Position numbers and translations under genes: made by a program
Shown: piece after piece, positions 38,201-46,448 of the stretch
How the letters are laid out: each line of letters starts with the position of its first letter
Position numbering within the stretch: position 1 is the stretch's first letter
Notes under the pieces: model-generated
Database searches by the model: none
What the model was told of the DNA's origin: nothing
What the model saw: the letters and a program-made list of their open reading frames with translations, nothing else
Source of the DNA: Chlorobiaceae bacterium
GTDB taxonomy: Bacteria > Bacteroidota > Ignavibacteria > UBA10030 > SZUA-254
Assembly (NCBI GenBank): GCA_013824245.1
Contig: PNNN01000049.1
Span: forward strand, 77,202-141,201
DNA length: 64,000 nt
Reading direction: 5' to 3'

Positions 38201-39957
38201 CGCATTATAGTGGGGGAATAAATTATCAGCCCAGCATTTCAAATGTGGTTCTCCAAATCGTTAACCGTAAGCCCACTTCAAGTGTTCTAACAACTTCCGA
38301 TATAATAATATTAGAGGGTGAGCTTCTTGTACTCAAGGATAGTGTTTTCGGTTCAATACCTGATGGCGGGACAGTTCAGTTTATGGATGGTGCTGTGCCA
38401 ATCGGTTCACTCGTGGATATTGATACGGATGGATTGGCAATTTTAGAGATTTCAACACTTGCAATCGGACGGCACACGATAAGTGCGGTATATTCTGGAA
38501 CTATAAATTATGAAGCAAGCATATCGAATTCGGTCAGCGTAGTAATTGGAGATTCAAATTCATACAGATCATTCTGTGCCGATAGCATTGCATTATCGAA
38601 AGACAATAAAGGAAAATATGGTTTGCCGGTTAAAAGAAAACCGGTACGAACGCAATTCTCGTTTGTGTTAACTTGTCAGTCGATAGACGCGACTGGTTTG
38701 CAGCTTGAATTTAGTAACAGCATTGATGTAGCATATCCATTCACAACCACTCCGCCATCTCAGATGGCGGCAGTAGATACAAGGTCCAAGAAATGGGATT
38801 TTATTTTTAATCCTCCTCTGGCGTTAGGACAAACTGTTACGCTTTCGGGATATGAGAATAATGGGAAACCGCAAAAGATTATCAAATATTTTTGGAAGAA
38901 ATACGGCATTCAAGATGGATATACAGTCAGGTATCCGGTGGCGAGCATCAACATACCCAAACTTCCAATGCCGAATCGCATAAACGTGCTTGCAGAAATA
39001 TTCATGCAAGGCGGTTACGATCAAACATACGGATTGATCGTTGGTAAAGATAGAAAGTTAGGAGAGGATAGTTCAAAATATTATGCGTGGTATCAAACAT
39101 CCAGGTACAGTGATGTTATTAGAACACTTTACGCATCTCGTGTTGGGAAGTTGCACACCGGATATCCAAAGGGTTTTGATCAATTTATCGGCGGACGGCT
39201 GCTTCATGGAAAACAGAAATTAATGCCACCGACAAAATATGATAATATTTTGCTGGCAGATATGATTGCGTTAAAAGTTAGCATAACTTCGAGTGCGATG
39301 GGAAAAACGCCGTTTGGTTTTGGCGAATTAATATTCGACGATCCAACTGATCAGATAAATCCATTTAACGGTAGAATGCTGAAAGAATTAGCATCGATTG
39401 GCGATTCATTGATGATGGGATATTATGAAAATGGATCTCACTTATTCGCAGATTCAAGTTCATTCGAGGTATTCGATCAGGTGATTAGAAGGGTTACTCT
39501 CGCTTTCGAGGGAGGAATCGATACGCTTACATTCGCCGACTCTTTGGTTTTGCTTGGGGCAAACGTGCTTGCCGATGTGCCATTTATCCGAAGGGATCCT
39601 TCAATAGTGCCAGCGATAATTATTCCAATCAACAATCTTACGGAAGAATTGCCTGTATCGTATCGATTAGATCAAAATTATCCGAATCCATTTAACCCTG
39701 TAACGACTATTGAATTTGATCTACCTGTTCAGTCGAACGTAACTCTAAACCTGTTCAATATTGTAGGACAGCAAGTGGCAACAATTATTGATAATGAAAT
39801 ATTGGATGAAGGAACTCATCAATTTGATTATCATGCAGATCGTTTATCCTCAGGAGTATATTTCTACCGGCTGAGTGCGGTTGAAGTTCCGGCAGAGGAT
39901 GGTTCGATACAAGGTGCGAGATATACTCGTGTCAAAAAGATGGTTTTAATGAAATAA
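32239..39957 (+). CDS. Giant adhesin-like protein: beta-strand repeats, IPT, nine Ig-like repeats, type IX sorting domain
   Basis: A 2572-residue surface or extracellular protein. A signal peptide (MKYFTRYCTIYSVLVALLVF) is followed by about 1000 residues of Gly/Thr/Ser/Asn-rich beta-strand repeats resembling beta-helix adhesins. A segment near 1069-1145 (ITPTNNSGL ... DFSRWT) has a counterpart in the gene at 52953. One IPT/TIG domain lies at about 1155-1240 and nine Big_3_5-type Ig repeats at about 1240-2100. Repeats 4-9 mostly share GGTVQFKDG. A unique domain and an NYPNPFNPVTT sorting domain end the protein. The ATG at 32239 is chosen for its GGGGGA site. Likely a cell-surface adhesin; the ligand is unknown. 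Confidence 0.9.
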   Translation: MKYFTRYCTIYSVLVALLVFSHLSIANQYRSKASGLWATPATWSVSTDGGATWADASNTPGTLASDSVLVRDTHTIAINTTTTIAYLKVGEGTSGILEYDGIVRTLTLTGDLDILTGSTFRGPNTGTLTSILMLGGNVFNNGTFNMYTGSGRVTDVTFNKNGNQIFSGSGSTIFNKIILNMGTSKLNTLDFQSVISMSQASGSPTLTLTNGSFKLSSASTIRPFGGTNFTIGSTAGYILNHASAVSQWGSNSSLIVSGDLIINNGTMTISSAGGANRLDIGATGRFIIGAGTLTINGRLVSNVVGGVVTINGGTVAIAPGGAVNTASNSIFEIANSTFTMTNGTVSVASGNANTTLPDININLSGTPVTGGSFLITSGTVVDTISVSSNAPLYNFQVQNGTAAVTAQLRNNTLQIQNNFTVTSGTLDANSRDITVGGNWSNAGTFIYTGNTVTFNGSGVQSISKTGGEIFNHLSMNKSAGSLTLNNSITVNGNLTLSNGTIADGGNIITVIGNVTNSATHTGSGKILLSGGVTSHTISGSGTFSNLELNDAINASLSASPTVGGSLLLTAGTLTVGASNSLQMANGSSIVQTSGSLASGTNGGTISFMGGGTITGTLIFNNVTIGGAVNFGTSSTIGFGGALVINSGGSVLTNPPTFNSGSTLKYFSGGTYQRGLEWSSTSSAGYPASVTIGNNTTLDLGFGGASTQRKVAENIQIDGGSTLSMAVTPMTASLEVLGSINNDGTLTLSTSSGGDLLLYGNFASNGTFYPSGRSVNFLGGNIQQLSKSIGSFDFDYIILNKNNGVVLLDNNVTILAPAGGNSIQYDGTNDVIDLNGKTLTLSGTIGGINTTGGLKGSGSSNLVINGTGALGTLRFISGGEVLNNLTVNRTSSGSVSLGSDLTVSGVPTFTDGSFEVGAHTFSLNGSAIAGVNTNLTTTSSSNLNFGGTSSGVVLPASVSNINNLTINNPLNVTAGGNPTVHGTLTVSNGDLVTESNTITLGMNATISEAADATVLGNLTTTRNITATSGTQYFGNIGSDITLNGTALGSTTILRKTGTASTGNSHSSILRYFNITPTNNSGLNSTLSFHYDASELNSQDPSTLRLFKSIDDGATWTNRGGIVNTTEKTITLTGVSDFSRWTASNDLNSLGETPIPILTSISPDNKVTGESGFTLNVTGNNFVDGQSALQFDGSSRSTTFFNESQLTAIIPATDLTTAGNKNITVFNNGGGGISNSLTFTVNKASTTTALASSINPSVYGQSVTLTATVTVNSPGSGTPTGSISFKDGVVTIGSGALNGLGQATLSTSTLDVGSHSITAEYVGDSNYNGSVSSSTIQNVNKASTTTSLTSSTNPSVRGESVLLTASVVANSPGTGIPTGMITFKDGGVIVDTKTVDVSGEAILNLNTLSVGSHTLTAEYSGDTHYEVSASGDLTQTVNKAQTVTTLISSLNPSAFGQNINFTATVTVNLPGVAMPTGTVVLKEGGTTLGSGSVDGSGQVIFAISSLVVGSHDVHAEYSGDANCESSNSSAVTQVVDKKSTSSILTININPSVYLDEIILKDSVYGSVPDGGTVQFKDGVVNLGSPISIDGNGVATLSISSLIAGSHNLSAEYSGTTNYDGSISNTVVQTVQKRSTVSYLTSSQNPSLFGESVTFKDSVVGSVPDGGTVQFKDGPSDIGSPVPIDANGVAVISISNLSVGSHSITGSYSGTTNYLPSVSNTVNQIVGIKTTTSYLSSSLNPSVYGTMIVFKDSVYGSVPDGGTVQFKDGVSNLGAPVSIDVNGVAVYTTSDLSAGSHSITAEYSGTSNYSPSISNTINQVVNKKSTTSVLVSSLNPSSYGEAITLTDSVYGSVPDGGTVQFKDNGVNVGSPIAINANGVSILTISTLSAGNHNITAEYSGTSNFEFSTSNTIVQSVNQTITYNILTSSLNPSYFGDVITLRDSIVNTEPGLGTVQFKDNGINLGAPTPLGLNSTVDLVISNFTVGTHTITAHYSGGINYQPSISNVVLQIVNRKPTSSVLTTSDIIILEGELLVLKDSVFGSIPDGGTVQFMDGAVPIGSLVDIDTDGLAILEISTLAIGRHTISAVYSGTINYEASISNSVSVVIGDSNSYRSFCADSIALSKDNKGKYGLPVKRKPVRTQFSFVLTCQSIDATGLQLEFSNSIDVAYPFTTTPPSQMAAVDTRSKKWDFIFNPPLALGQTVTLSGYENNGKPQKIIKYFWKKYGIQDGYTVRYPVASINIPKLPMPNRINVLAEIFMQGGYDQTYGLIVGKDRKLGEDSSKYYAWYQTSRYSDVIRTLYASRVGKLHTGYPKGFDQFIGGRLLHGKQKLMPPTKYDNILLADMIALKVSITSSAMGKTPFGFGELIFDDPTDQINPFNGRMLKELASIGDSLMMGYYENGSHLFADSSSFEVFDQVIRRVTLAFEGGIDTLTFADSLVLLGANVLADVPFIRRDPSIVPAIIIPINNLTEELPVSYRLDQNYPNPFNPVTTIEFDLPVQSNVTLNLFNIVGQQVATIIDNEILDEGTHQFDYHADRLSSGVYFYRLSAVEVPAEDGSIQGARYTRVKKMVLMK

Positions 39958-39999
39958 TTAATTTCGTCACAAATATTTTGAACATAGACTAAAATTGAT

Positions 40000-41367
40000 A
40001 TGAATGATAAAAATAAGATGAATATTCGACTTCTGCATGTTGATGACGAAGAAGCATTTCGGATGCAGATCAGCGAAATACTCACTTCGGATGGGTACAA
40101 TGTGGAAACGGTAGTTGATGGGGTTGAAGCGATAAACATTCTTCAAGCAAAAAGATTCGACCTTGCGCTTCTTGATATATCGATGCCGAAGGTAAGCGGA
40201 ATAGAAGTGCTCCATTTTATTAAAAAAAATTATCCTGCCACTGAAGTCATAATGTTAACTGGAGTCGATGATCTGAAAGTGGCGGTCGATTGCATGAAGG
40301 AAGGTGCGTTTCATTATCTAACTAAACCATTTCTCGTGGATGAATTGTCGCAGGTGATTGAAAGAGCGATCGAGCATCGCACTTTAAAGAATGAAAATAA
40401 AATAATGCGATCAGAGATAAGCCGGATCAGCGGTGTTGCTGAGCTTATCGGCGTGAGCCATCTGTTCAAAACTGTTATTTCAATCGCAGATAGGGTAGCG
40501 CCGACAGATAGCAGTGTTCTTATACAAGGTCCGAGCGGCACCGGAAAAGAATTGATAGCCGATTATATACATAAACACAGCTTACGTTCCGGAATGCCGT
40601 TGGTCGCAATCAACTGTGCCGCGATTCCGGATACACTGCTTGAGAGCGAATTGTTTGGACACGAGAAAGGAGCGTTCACCGATGCGCGCGCACAGAAACA
40701 AGGATTGATTGAATTAGCAGATTGTGGTACTTTATTCTTAGATGAAGTTGGAGATATAAGTTCGATTATCCAACCTAAGTTGCTGCGTTTTGTGCAAACA
40801 GGTGAATTCAGACGCGTTGGAGGAAATACAACCTTACGTGCCGATGTTAGATTAATTTCTGCAACAAATAAAGATCTTCGCGAAGAAGTGAGACAATCGC
40901 GATTCAGGGAAGATCTTCTGTATCGTTTAAATGTTATCACGATAACCATACCTCCGCTTCGCGAGAGGAAAGAAGATATCCCATTATTGATAGATAATTT
41001 TTTCACGAAAAAACTCAGAGGTAAAAAGACAAAGCGATTAAGCGGCAAAGCGCTTGATCTTTTACTCAAGTATGATTGGCCCGGTAATGTTCGTGAACTT
41101 GAAAATGTGTTGGAGAGTGCGGCTATACTTTCAAATGGAGACGAGATAGAGCCGATTGATTTGCTCTTACCAAATCTAAGAAAAGGTTATTCCGATTCGA
41201 TGAGTGCGATAGATTCATCAACGGTTGAAATTTCATTAAAGGAACTTGAAAGAATCCATATTACTAACATCTTAAAAAATGTCTCGGGAGATAAAAAGAT
41301 CGCATCAAAAATATTGGGAATAAGCTTGAAAACTCTCTACACAAAAATCGCTCAATATAATCTTTAA
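40000..41367 (+). CDS. Sigma-54-dependent response regulator (NtrC family)
   Basis: A 455-residue activator. The receiver domain (1-120) has the acidic pair in HVDDEE, phospho-acceptor Asp59 in LLDISMP, and the conserved lysine in LTKPF. The AAA+ domain has Walker A GPSGTGKE (177-184), Walker B GTLFLDEVGDI, and an L1 loop reading GAFTDA (224-229) instead of the canonical GAFTGA. The C-terminal Fis-type helix-turn-helix is KKIASKILGISLKTLYTKI. It would activate sigma-54 promoters. No histidine kinase gene is adjacent, so it is an orphan regulator in this window. Confidence 0.93.
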   Translation: MNDKNKMNIRLLHVDDEEAFRMQISEILTSDGYNVETVVDGVEAINILQAKRFDLALLDISMPKVSGIEVLHFIKKNYPATEVIMLTGVDDLKVAVDCMKEGAFHYLTKPFLVDELSQVIERAIEHRTLKNENKIMRSEISRISGVAELIGVSHLFKTVISIADRVAPTDSSVLIQGPSGTGKELIADYIHKHSLRSGMPLVAINCAAIPDTLLESELFGHEKGAFTDARAQKQGLIELADCGTLFLDEVGDISSIIQPKLLRFVQTGEFRRVGGNTTLRADVRLISATNKDLREEVRQSRFREDLLYRLNVITITIPPLRERKEDIPLLIDNFFTKKLRGKKTKRLSGKALDLLLKYDWPGNVRELENVLESAAILSNGDEIEPIDLLLPNLRKGYSDSMSAIDSSTVEISLKELERIHITNILKNVSGDKKIASKILGISLKTLYTKIAQYNL

Positions 41368-41891
41368 TCCGTCTTCGCGTTCCACTTCAGCGGACGAAAA
41401 GGTATGGGTACAAATCCGCGCCGCCTGTCTATGACTTGTGGAGCGTGTTTGATTGAATACTATCAAATGTTATATCTCGCAGCGAAGTGTCTCATTATTT
41501 TTCCTACTTCAAGCACAATCCATTAAAACTGTTATAATTAATTCTAGAGACTTCCGAAAAATTCTCACGGAGTCACCCTGAACTCGTTTCAGGGTCTAAA
41601 ATTGAATAGATTCCGAAACAAGTTCGGAATGACTCTGACATTTTCTGAATATTTCAGATGTTTCTTCTACTTAATTTTGTAGAATTTACAACCTTTTTTC
41701 TATCCCGGTATACTTACCAAAATATTTCCAATTTCTATAAGTTATTCAAAACAAATGAGATAAAGGATATTTCAGATATATCCAACAAGTTGAATTGCAA
41801 TGGCATTCAATTTGAGTGAAAACATTGAAGAGAAAATTGTATGAAGACAAACTCACATAAAACTAAAAACATTATCCATAAGGAGGATAAT
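41368..41891. other. Intergenic region with repeat element and leader of the IPT-domain gene
   Basis: 524 bp without a credible gene. It holds the two-hairpin repeat at 41570-41635 and a long AT-rich leader. AAGGAGG lies at 41880-41886, just before the ATG at 41892. Confidence 0.6.
41570..41635. repeat. Two-hairpin intergenic repeat element
   Basis: Hairpin one (41575-41595) is accctgaa/ttcagggt with a 5-nt loop. Hairpin two (41610-41630) is attccgaa/ttcggaat with a 5-nt loop. The unit is framed by gagtca/tgactc. It resembles the dispersed 'GTCATTCTGAG'-type elements; another member lies at 52567-52676. Confidence 0.6.
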
Positions 41892-43388
41892 ATGAAAAAA
41901 GTTAGATTACATATGGCAATGGGGGCATTAATTTTAGTTGTTATGATCGGCTTCGCTAATGGTTCTGCGCCAGCTCAGGAAAATCCTGTCCCGATTCTTT
42001 ATAGCATATCACCAGACTCGATAGTGAAAGGTAACGATGGTATTACAATGACTCTTTTCGGAGATAATTTTGTAACATCATCAGTTGTTAAATTTAATAA
42101 TGTTGTAATGTCGATAAGTTTTATAAGCTTATCTGAGCTTGAGGCAACAATAGCGCCCGAGTATCTTTCAACTCTCGGAATCTTCGAAGTAATTGTTTTT
42201 AATCCGCTACCCGGCGGTGGTACGTCAGACGCGAAATTGTTCAAGATAACCAGTGCAGACCAATTGTTGATTAGTTTATCACCTGCTACTATGAGACAAG
42301 ATGCAGTTGATTTAGTGTTGTATGTTACCGGAGAAAATTTTAATGAGAATTGTGTAATACGTTTTGCAGGCATTGATCGTGTTACAACATTTGTCAGCAG
42401 CAGCGAATTAAGAACTGTCCTGCTCAATTCTGACCTTGAGAATGTTGGCCATGCGAATGTTACCGTTTATAATTTTGGTTCAGGTGGCGAAACAAATCCA
42501 TTAGATTTTGAAATCCTATATGGCACACCTGTCATAAATGAAATAACTCCTAGTATTCGCAAAGCTCGGAGCGTAGGTTTTTCAATGATTATCAAAGGAA
42601 GCGGCTTCGCACCGATTTCGACAGTATATTTCGATCAACTGCCACTTACTACAACATATTTATCATCATACGAACTTGTTGTACAAATTCCTCAAATCAT
42701 TGTTGATGTACCGGCAACCTATTCAGTCACTGTAACAACTCCGGTACCGGGTGGAGGTACATCTAACAACATCATATTTACTGTCGTAGAACCGATACCG
42801 GAAATTACGGCAATCGATCCGAATCGGAAAAAAGTCGGATCACAAGGATATATGATGAAGATCGAAGGAACAGACTTTATTTCGTCAACAAAAGTTTTTA
42901 TAAATGGCTCAGAACGAATTACGACATTCGTAAACTCAAATTTAGTATATGCCAGTGTGCTATCTGAAGATCTTGGAATACCGGGTCAATATCCAATCAC
43001 TGTTCAAAATAACGGACTTACGTCAAGTCCTGCTTATTTGTTAGTGTATAGAGATAAATTAAAGATAGAACCATCATTCGATAAAGTGGTTTCAGGGTTT
43101 GATCCTGAAGGCAGATTGATCGCGCGGAATTATCCCAATCCTTTCAATCCACAAACCGAAATTTATTTTGAATTAACTTCAACAACCGTTGTTACACTGC
43201 AAGTGTACAATTCGGTCGGCCAGCAAGTGGGATTGCTCATTGACAAATCCGAGTTATCCGCAGGTGTGCATTCGGTCCGGTTCGATGCCAACGCATTATC
43301 ATCCGGTCAATATTTCTACAGAATAACCTCAGTTGACATGGATGGAAATATTACATCAACCATGAATAAAATGATATTAATTAAATAA
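41892..43388 (+). CDS. Secreted protein with four IPT/TIG domains and type IX sorting domain
   Basis: A 498-residue exported protein. The signal peptide MKKVRLHMAMGALILVVMIG ends near SAPAQE. Four IPT/TIG Ig-like domains follow (about 33-118, 122-205, 208-297 and 300-385), each starting with a PxIxxIxP-type strand and ending in a PGGGTS- or SGGETN-like turn. The C-terminal sorting domain runs from RNYPNPFNPQTE to KMILIK. A perfect AAGGAGG at 41880-41886 selects the ATG at 41892 over an in-frame ATG at 41841. Possibly a binding protein; the ligand is unknown. Confidence 0.9.
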   Translation: MKKVRLHMAMGALILVVMIGFANGSAPAQENPVPILYSISPDSIVKGNDGITMTLFGDNFVTSSVVKFNNVVMSISFISLSELEATIAPEYLSTLGIFEVIVFNPLPGGGTSDAKLFKITSADQLLISLSPATMRQDAVDLVLYVTGENFNENCVIRFAGIDRVTTFVSSSELRTVLLNSDLENVGHANVTVYNFGSGGETNPLDFEILYGTPVINEITPSIRKARSVGFSMIIKGSGFAPISTVYFDQLPLTTTYLSSYELVVQIPQIIVDVPATYSVTVTTPVPGGGTSNNIIFTVVEPIPEITAIDPNRKKVGSQGYMMKIEGTDFISSTKVFINGSERITTFVNSNLVYASVLSEDLGIPGQYPITVQNNGLTSSPAYLLVYRDKLKIEPSFDKVVSGFDPEGRLIARNYPNPFNPQTEIYFELTSTTVVTLQVYNSVGQQVGLLIDKSELSAGVHSVRFDANALSSGQYFYRITSVDMDGNITSTMNKMILIK

Positions 43389-43411
43389 CGACACTTCATA
43401 CTGTCCTCCTG

Positions 43412-43447
43412 ATGCCGTGCGCTTCCCCTTTGCGTACGGCATTTTTT
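43412..43447 (+). terminator. Intrinsic terminator before aspS
   Basis: 11-bp stem (43412-43422 with 43432-43442, one G-T pair), 9-nt loop, followed by ttttt. Confidence 0.88.
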
Positions 43448-43448
43448 G

Positions 43449-43480
43449 TTTGATACTCACACTGTTTTTTCATATATTCA
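43449..43480 (+). promoter_or_regulatory. Promoter candidate for aspS
   Basis: TTTG (43449-43452), 20 nt, TATATTCA (43473-43480), 50 nt before the start codon. Confidence 0.55.
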
Positions 43481-43530
43481 TTTCGCTACAACTTATTGTT
43501 TTATTATCTATTTAAGAGAATATATATTTC

Positions 43531-45294
43531 ATGCAATATAAAAAACGCACACACACATGCGGGGAATTAAGAGCATCCGATGCAGGTAAAAATGTTACCC
43601 TAACGGGTTGGGTAGATTTCCAGCGCGATCTTGGCGGAGTTATCTTTATCGTTGTACGAGATCGGTACGGGAAGACGCAGGTTGTCTTTAATCCAAAGAA
43701 TAATTCTCAGCTTCATCAACAAGCCGCCGGTCTTAGAAGTGAAGATGTTATATCCGTGTCTGGTAAAGTGAATCATCGTCCGGATGGGATGATTAATCCC
43801 AATATGCCAACAGGTGAAATCGATATCGCCGTCGAAGAACTAACAATCATAACTAAATCCGATGTTCCACCTTTTGCAATAACAGACGATGTAAATGCAA
43901 GTGAAGAACTTCGTCTTCAATATCGATACCTTGATCTTCGCCGGTCTCCACTTCAGAAAAATTTTCTCATTCGTCACCAAATGTATCAAATTACGAGGAA
44001 GTATTACGATGAATTGAACTTCATCGAAGTTGAAACTCCGATACTTATGAAGAGCACGCCGGAAGGTGCTCGCGATTACCTGGTCCCAAGCCGTGTTCAT
44101 CACGGTAAATTTTATGCTCTTCCACAATCGCCGCAAACATATAAGCAATTGTTGATGGTTGCAGGAATGGATAGATATTTCCAGATAGTCAAATGTTTCC
44201 GTGACGAGGATTTACGTGCAGATCGACAACCGGAGTTCACTCAGATAGATGTTGAGATGTCTTTTGTAGATGAAGAAGATATTTATCAGGTGACAGAGGG
44301 ATTAATGAAACGGTTTTTTAAAGAGATTAAAGGAATCGAAATTCAAACACCTTTTCCCCGTTTGACTTATAAAGATGCAATAGAAACTTACGGCTCGGAT
44401 AAACCGGATACGCGATTTGACTTAAGGTTTACACAAGTAAATGAATTGGTTCAGGATTCAGGATTCAAAGTCTTTGCCGATGTTGTGAAGAAGGGTGGAG
44501 TGGTTGCCGGGTTTGTAGCACCTCAATGTGCGAACTATTCACGCAGTCAACTCGATCTTCTTACCGATCTTGCAAAGAAAATGGGTGCCGGCGGTTTGGT
44601 GTGGATGAAAGTTACAGCCGAAACTGTTGAATCACCAATAGAAAAATTTATCGGTAAAGAAGTTCTTCTAGCGGTCAAAAATAAAATGAAAGCCACTTCA
44701 GGTGATCTTATTCTTCTAATCTCCGATAGTTGGATGAAAACGTACTCAATCCTCGGTAATCTCCGGCTTGAAATTGCCAAGAGGTTGAACCTCCTTGATG
44801 ATTCGAAGAATAATTTATTGTGGGTAACCGATTTCCCGATGTTCGAGTATGATGAAAACGACAAGAGATACGTTGCGGTTCATCATCCGTTCACATCACC
44901 GAAGATAGATGATTTACCGCTATTAGATTCTGATCCATCCAAAGCGCGGGCACGTGCATACGATTTGGTTTTAAACGGAAACGAAATCGCTGGCGGCAGT
45001 ATCAGGATTCATGATCGGACATTACAGAGCAAAGTCTTTACACTTTTAGGGATCGACGAAGAACACGCGAAGAAGAAATTCGGATTCTTGCTCGAAGCAT
45101 TCCGTTACGGCGCGCCTCCACATGGCGGAATCGCTTATGGGTTCGACCGTATCTGCATGTTGCTGACAGGCGAGAAATCGATTCGTGATGTTATAGCATT
45201 TCCAAAAACAACAAGCGCAATGTCATTGATGGATGAATCGCCTTCGGAAGTCGATGAAGCACAGTTAAAAGAGCTGCATATTAAACTTGTTTGA
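43531..45294 (+). CDS. aspS: Aspartyl-tRNA synthetase
   Basis: A 587-residue bacterial-type class II synthetase. It has the N-terminal OB anticodon-binding domain (LTGWVDFQRDLGGVIFIVVRDR), LQYRYLDLRR, motif 2 in FQIVKCFRDEDLRADRQPEF, the GAD insertion (about 300-420), and motif 3 HGGIAYGFDRICMLL. It ends with the conserved FPKTTSAMSLMDESPSEV. Whether it is the discriminating or non-discriminating (Asp/Asn) form is not decidable by eye. Confidence 0.96.
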   Translation: MQYKKRTHTCGELRASDAGKNVTLTGWVDFQRDLGGVIFIVVRDRYGKTQVVFNPKNNSQLHQQAAGLRSEDVISVSGKVNHRPDGMINPNMPTGEIDIAVEELTIITKSDVPPFAITDDVNASEELRLQYRYLDLRRSPLQKNFLIRHQMYQITRKYYDELNFIEVETPILMKSTPEGARDYLVPSRVHHGKFYALPQSPQTYKQLLMVAGMDRYFQIVKCFRDEDLRADRQPEFTQIDVEMSFVDEEDIYQVTEGLMKRFFKEIKGIEIQTPFPRLTYKDAIETYGSDKPDTRFDLRFTQVNELVQDSGFKVFADVVKKGGVVAGFVAPQCANYSRSQLDLLTDLAKKMGAGGLVWMKVTAETVESPIEKFIGKEVLLAVKNKMKATSGDLILLISDSWMKTYSILGNLRLEIAKRLNLLDDSKNNLLWVTDFPMFEYDENDKRYVAVHHPFTSPKIDDLPLLDSDPSKARARAYDLVLNGNEIAGGSIRIHDRTLQSKVFTLLGIDEEHAKKKFGFLLEAFRYGAPPHGGIAYGFDRICMLLTGEKSIRDVIAFPKTTSAMSLMDESPSEVDEAQLKELHIKLV

Positions 45295-45389
45295 AAAAGT
45301 TTTATGCAACAAATTATTTCACACGAAGGCGCAAAGAAAAATAGAATAATTAATAAAAGAATTAACAAAAATTTATTGAAGGAGAAATT

Positions 45390-46436
45390 ATGGTCGGAAT
45401 TGTTGGTTTTGGCGCGTACCTCCCACGGTACCGCATAAAAGCAGAAACAATAGCAAAGCAATGGGGGATGGATGCTAATTCTATCATTCGGGGATTGCAG
45501 TTGAATGAAAAAACTGTTCCCGGACAAGATGAAGATACTATCACAATCTCAGTAGCGGCGGCGAAGAATGCACTATTGCGTGCACAAATCGATCCGCAGG
45601 ATATTGGCGCATTGTATATAGGTTCTGAATCGCATCCGTATGCGGTTAAACCAAGCGGCACAATTGTAATCGATGCGCTTGGAATTGGTCCGCATGTTCA
45701 CGTTGCAAGTTATGAATTTGCATGTAAAGCAGGAAGCGAAGCAATGTATGTTGCTGCAAATCTTGTAAAAGCTGGTGAGATGAAATATGCAATGGGCATC
45801 GGTGCAGATACATCGCAAGGTGCACCGGGGGATGCGCTGGAATATTCCGCCTCGGCTGGCGGCGCCGCGTTTATCATGGGAACCGAAAAAGTTGTGGCTG
45901 AAATTCTTTTCACTCACTCTTACACTTCCGATACTCCCGATTTCTGGCGGCGCGAAGGTGAAGATTATCCCCGTCATGGCGGAAGATTTACAGGCGATCC
46001 CGCATACTTCAAGCACGTTATGGGTGCGGCGACTGCGCTTCTTGAAAAATCTAAAATGAAACCTTCCGATTTTAAGTATGCTGTTTTTCACATGCCAAAC
46101 GGAAAGTTTCCTCAGGAAGTCGGCAAGCGTCTCGGCTTTACAAAAGAGCAGTTGGAAGTCGGATGGATTGTGCCTTGGATGGGTAACACTTATTCTGGCT
46201 CATCACCAACCGGACTTGCGGCGATTCTCGATGTTGCTAAACCGGGCGACATGATTTTCATGGTATCGTTTGGTTCCGGTGCAGGCAGTGATGGTTTCAT
46301 CTTTAAAGTTACCAAAGAAATTACTAAGGTTCAGAATCGCGCGCCGAAGTTGAAAGATTATCTTGATAAAGATAAAATCTATCTCGACTACGGTGAGTAC
46401 GCGAAGTTCCGTAAAAAAATTAAACTTAATGAATAA
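45390..46436 (+). CDS. Archaeal-type hydroxymethylglutaryl-CoA synthase
   Basis: A 348-residue thiolase-fold enzyme that would condense acetyl-CoA with acetoacetyl-CoA to HMG-CoA. It matches the short archaeal HMGCS type: IVGFGAYLPRYRI start, catalytic Cys112 in YEFACKAGSEAM, YIGSESHPYAVKPSGT, and a C-terminal GNTYSGSSPTGLAAILD with the active-site Asn-Thr/Ser region. GGAGAAATT precedes the ATG. The thiolase follows after 12 nt, then DUF35, which is the archaeal gene order. In archaea these three proteins form one complex that channels acetoacetyl-CoA. Confidence 0.88.
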   Translation: MVGIVGFGAYLPRYRIKAETIAKQWGMDANSIIRGLQLNEKTVPGQDEDTITISVAAAKNALLRAQIDPQDIGALYIGSESHPYAVKPSGTIVIDALGIGPHVHVASYEFACKAGSEAMYVAANLVKAGEMKYAMGIGADTSQGAPGDALEYSASAGGAAFIMGTEKVVAEILFTHSYTSDTPDFWRREGEDYPRHGGRFTGDPAYFKHVMGAATALLEKSKMKPSDFKYAVFHMPNGKFPQEVGKRLGFTKEQLEVGWIVPWMGNTYSGSSPTGLAAILDVAKPGDMIFMVSFGSGAGSDGFIFKVTKEITKVQNRAPKLKDYLDKDKIYLDYGEYAKFRKKIKLNE

Positions 46437-46448
46437 GGAGACCCGACT

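Noticed and set aside
40563..41069. 168-codon antisense ORF inside the sigma-54 regulator gene
   Set aside because: The sense strand encodes a complete AAA+ domain with all motifs; the antisense product is low-complexity Ser/Asn-rich.
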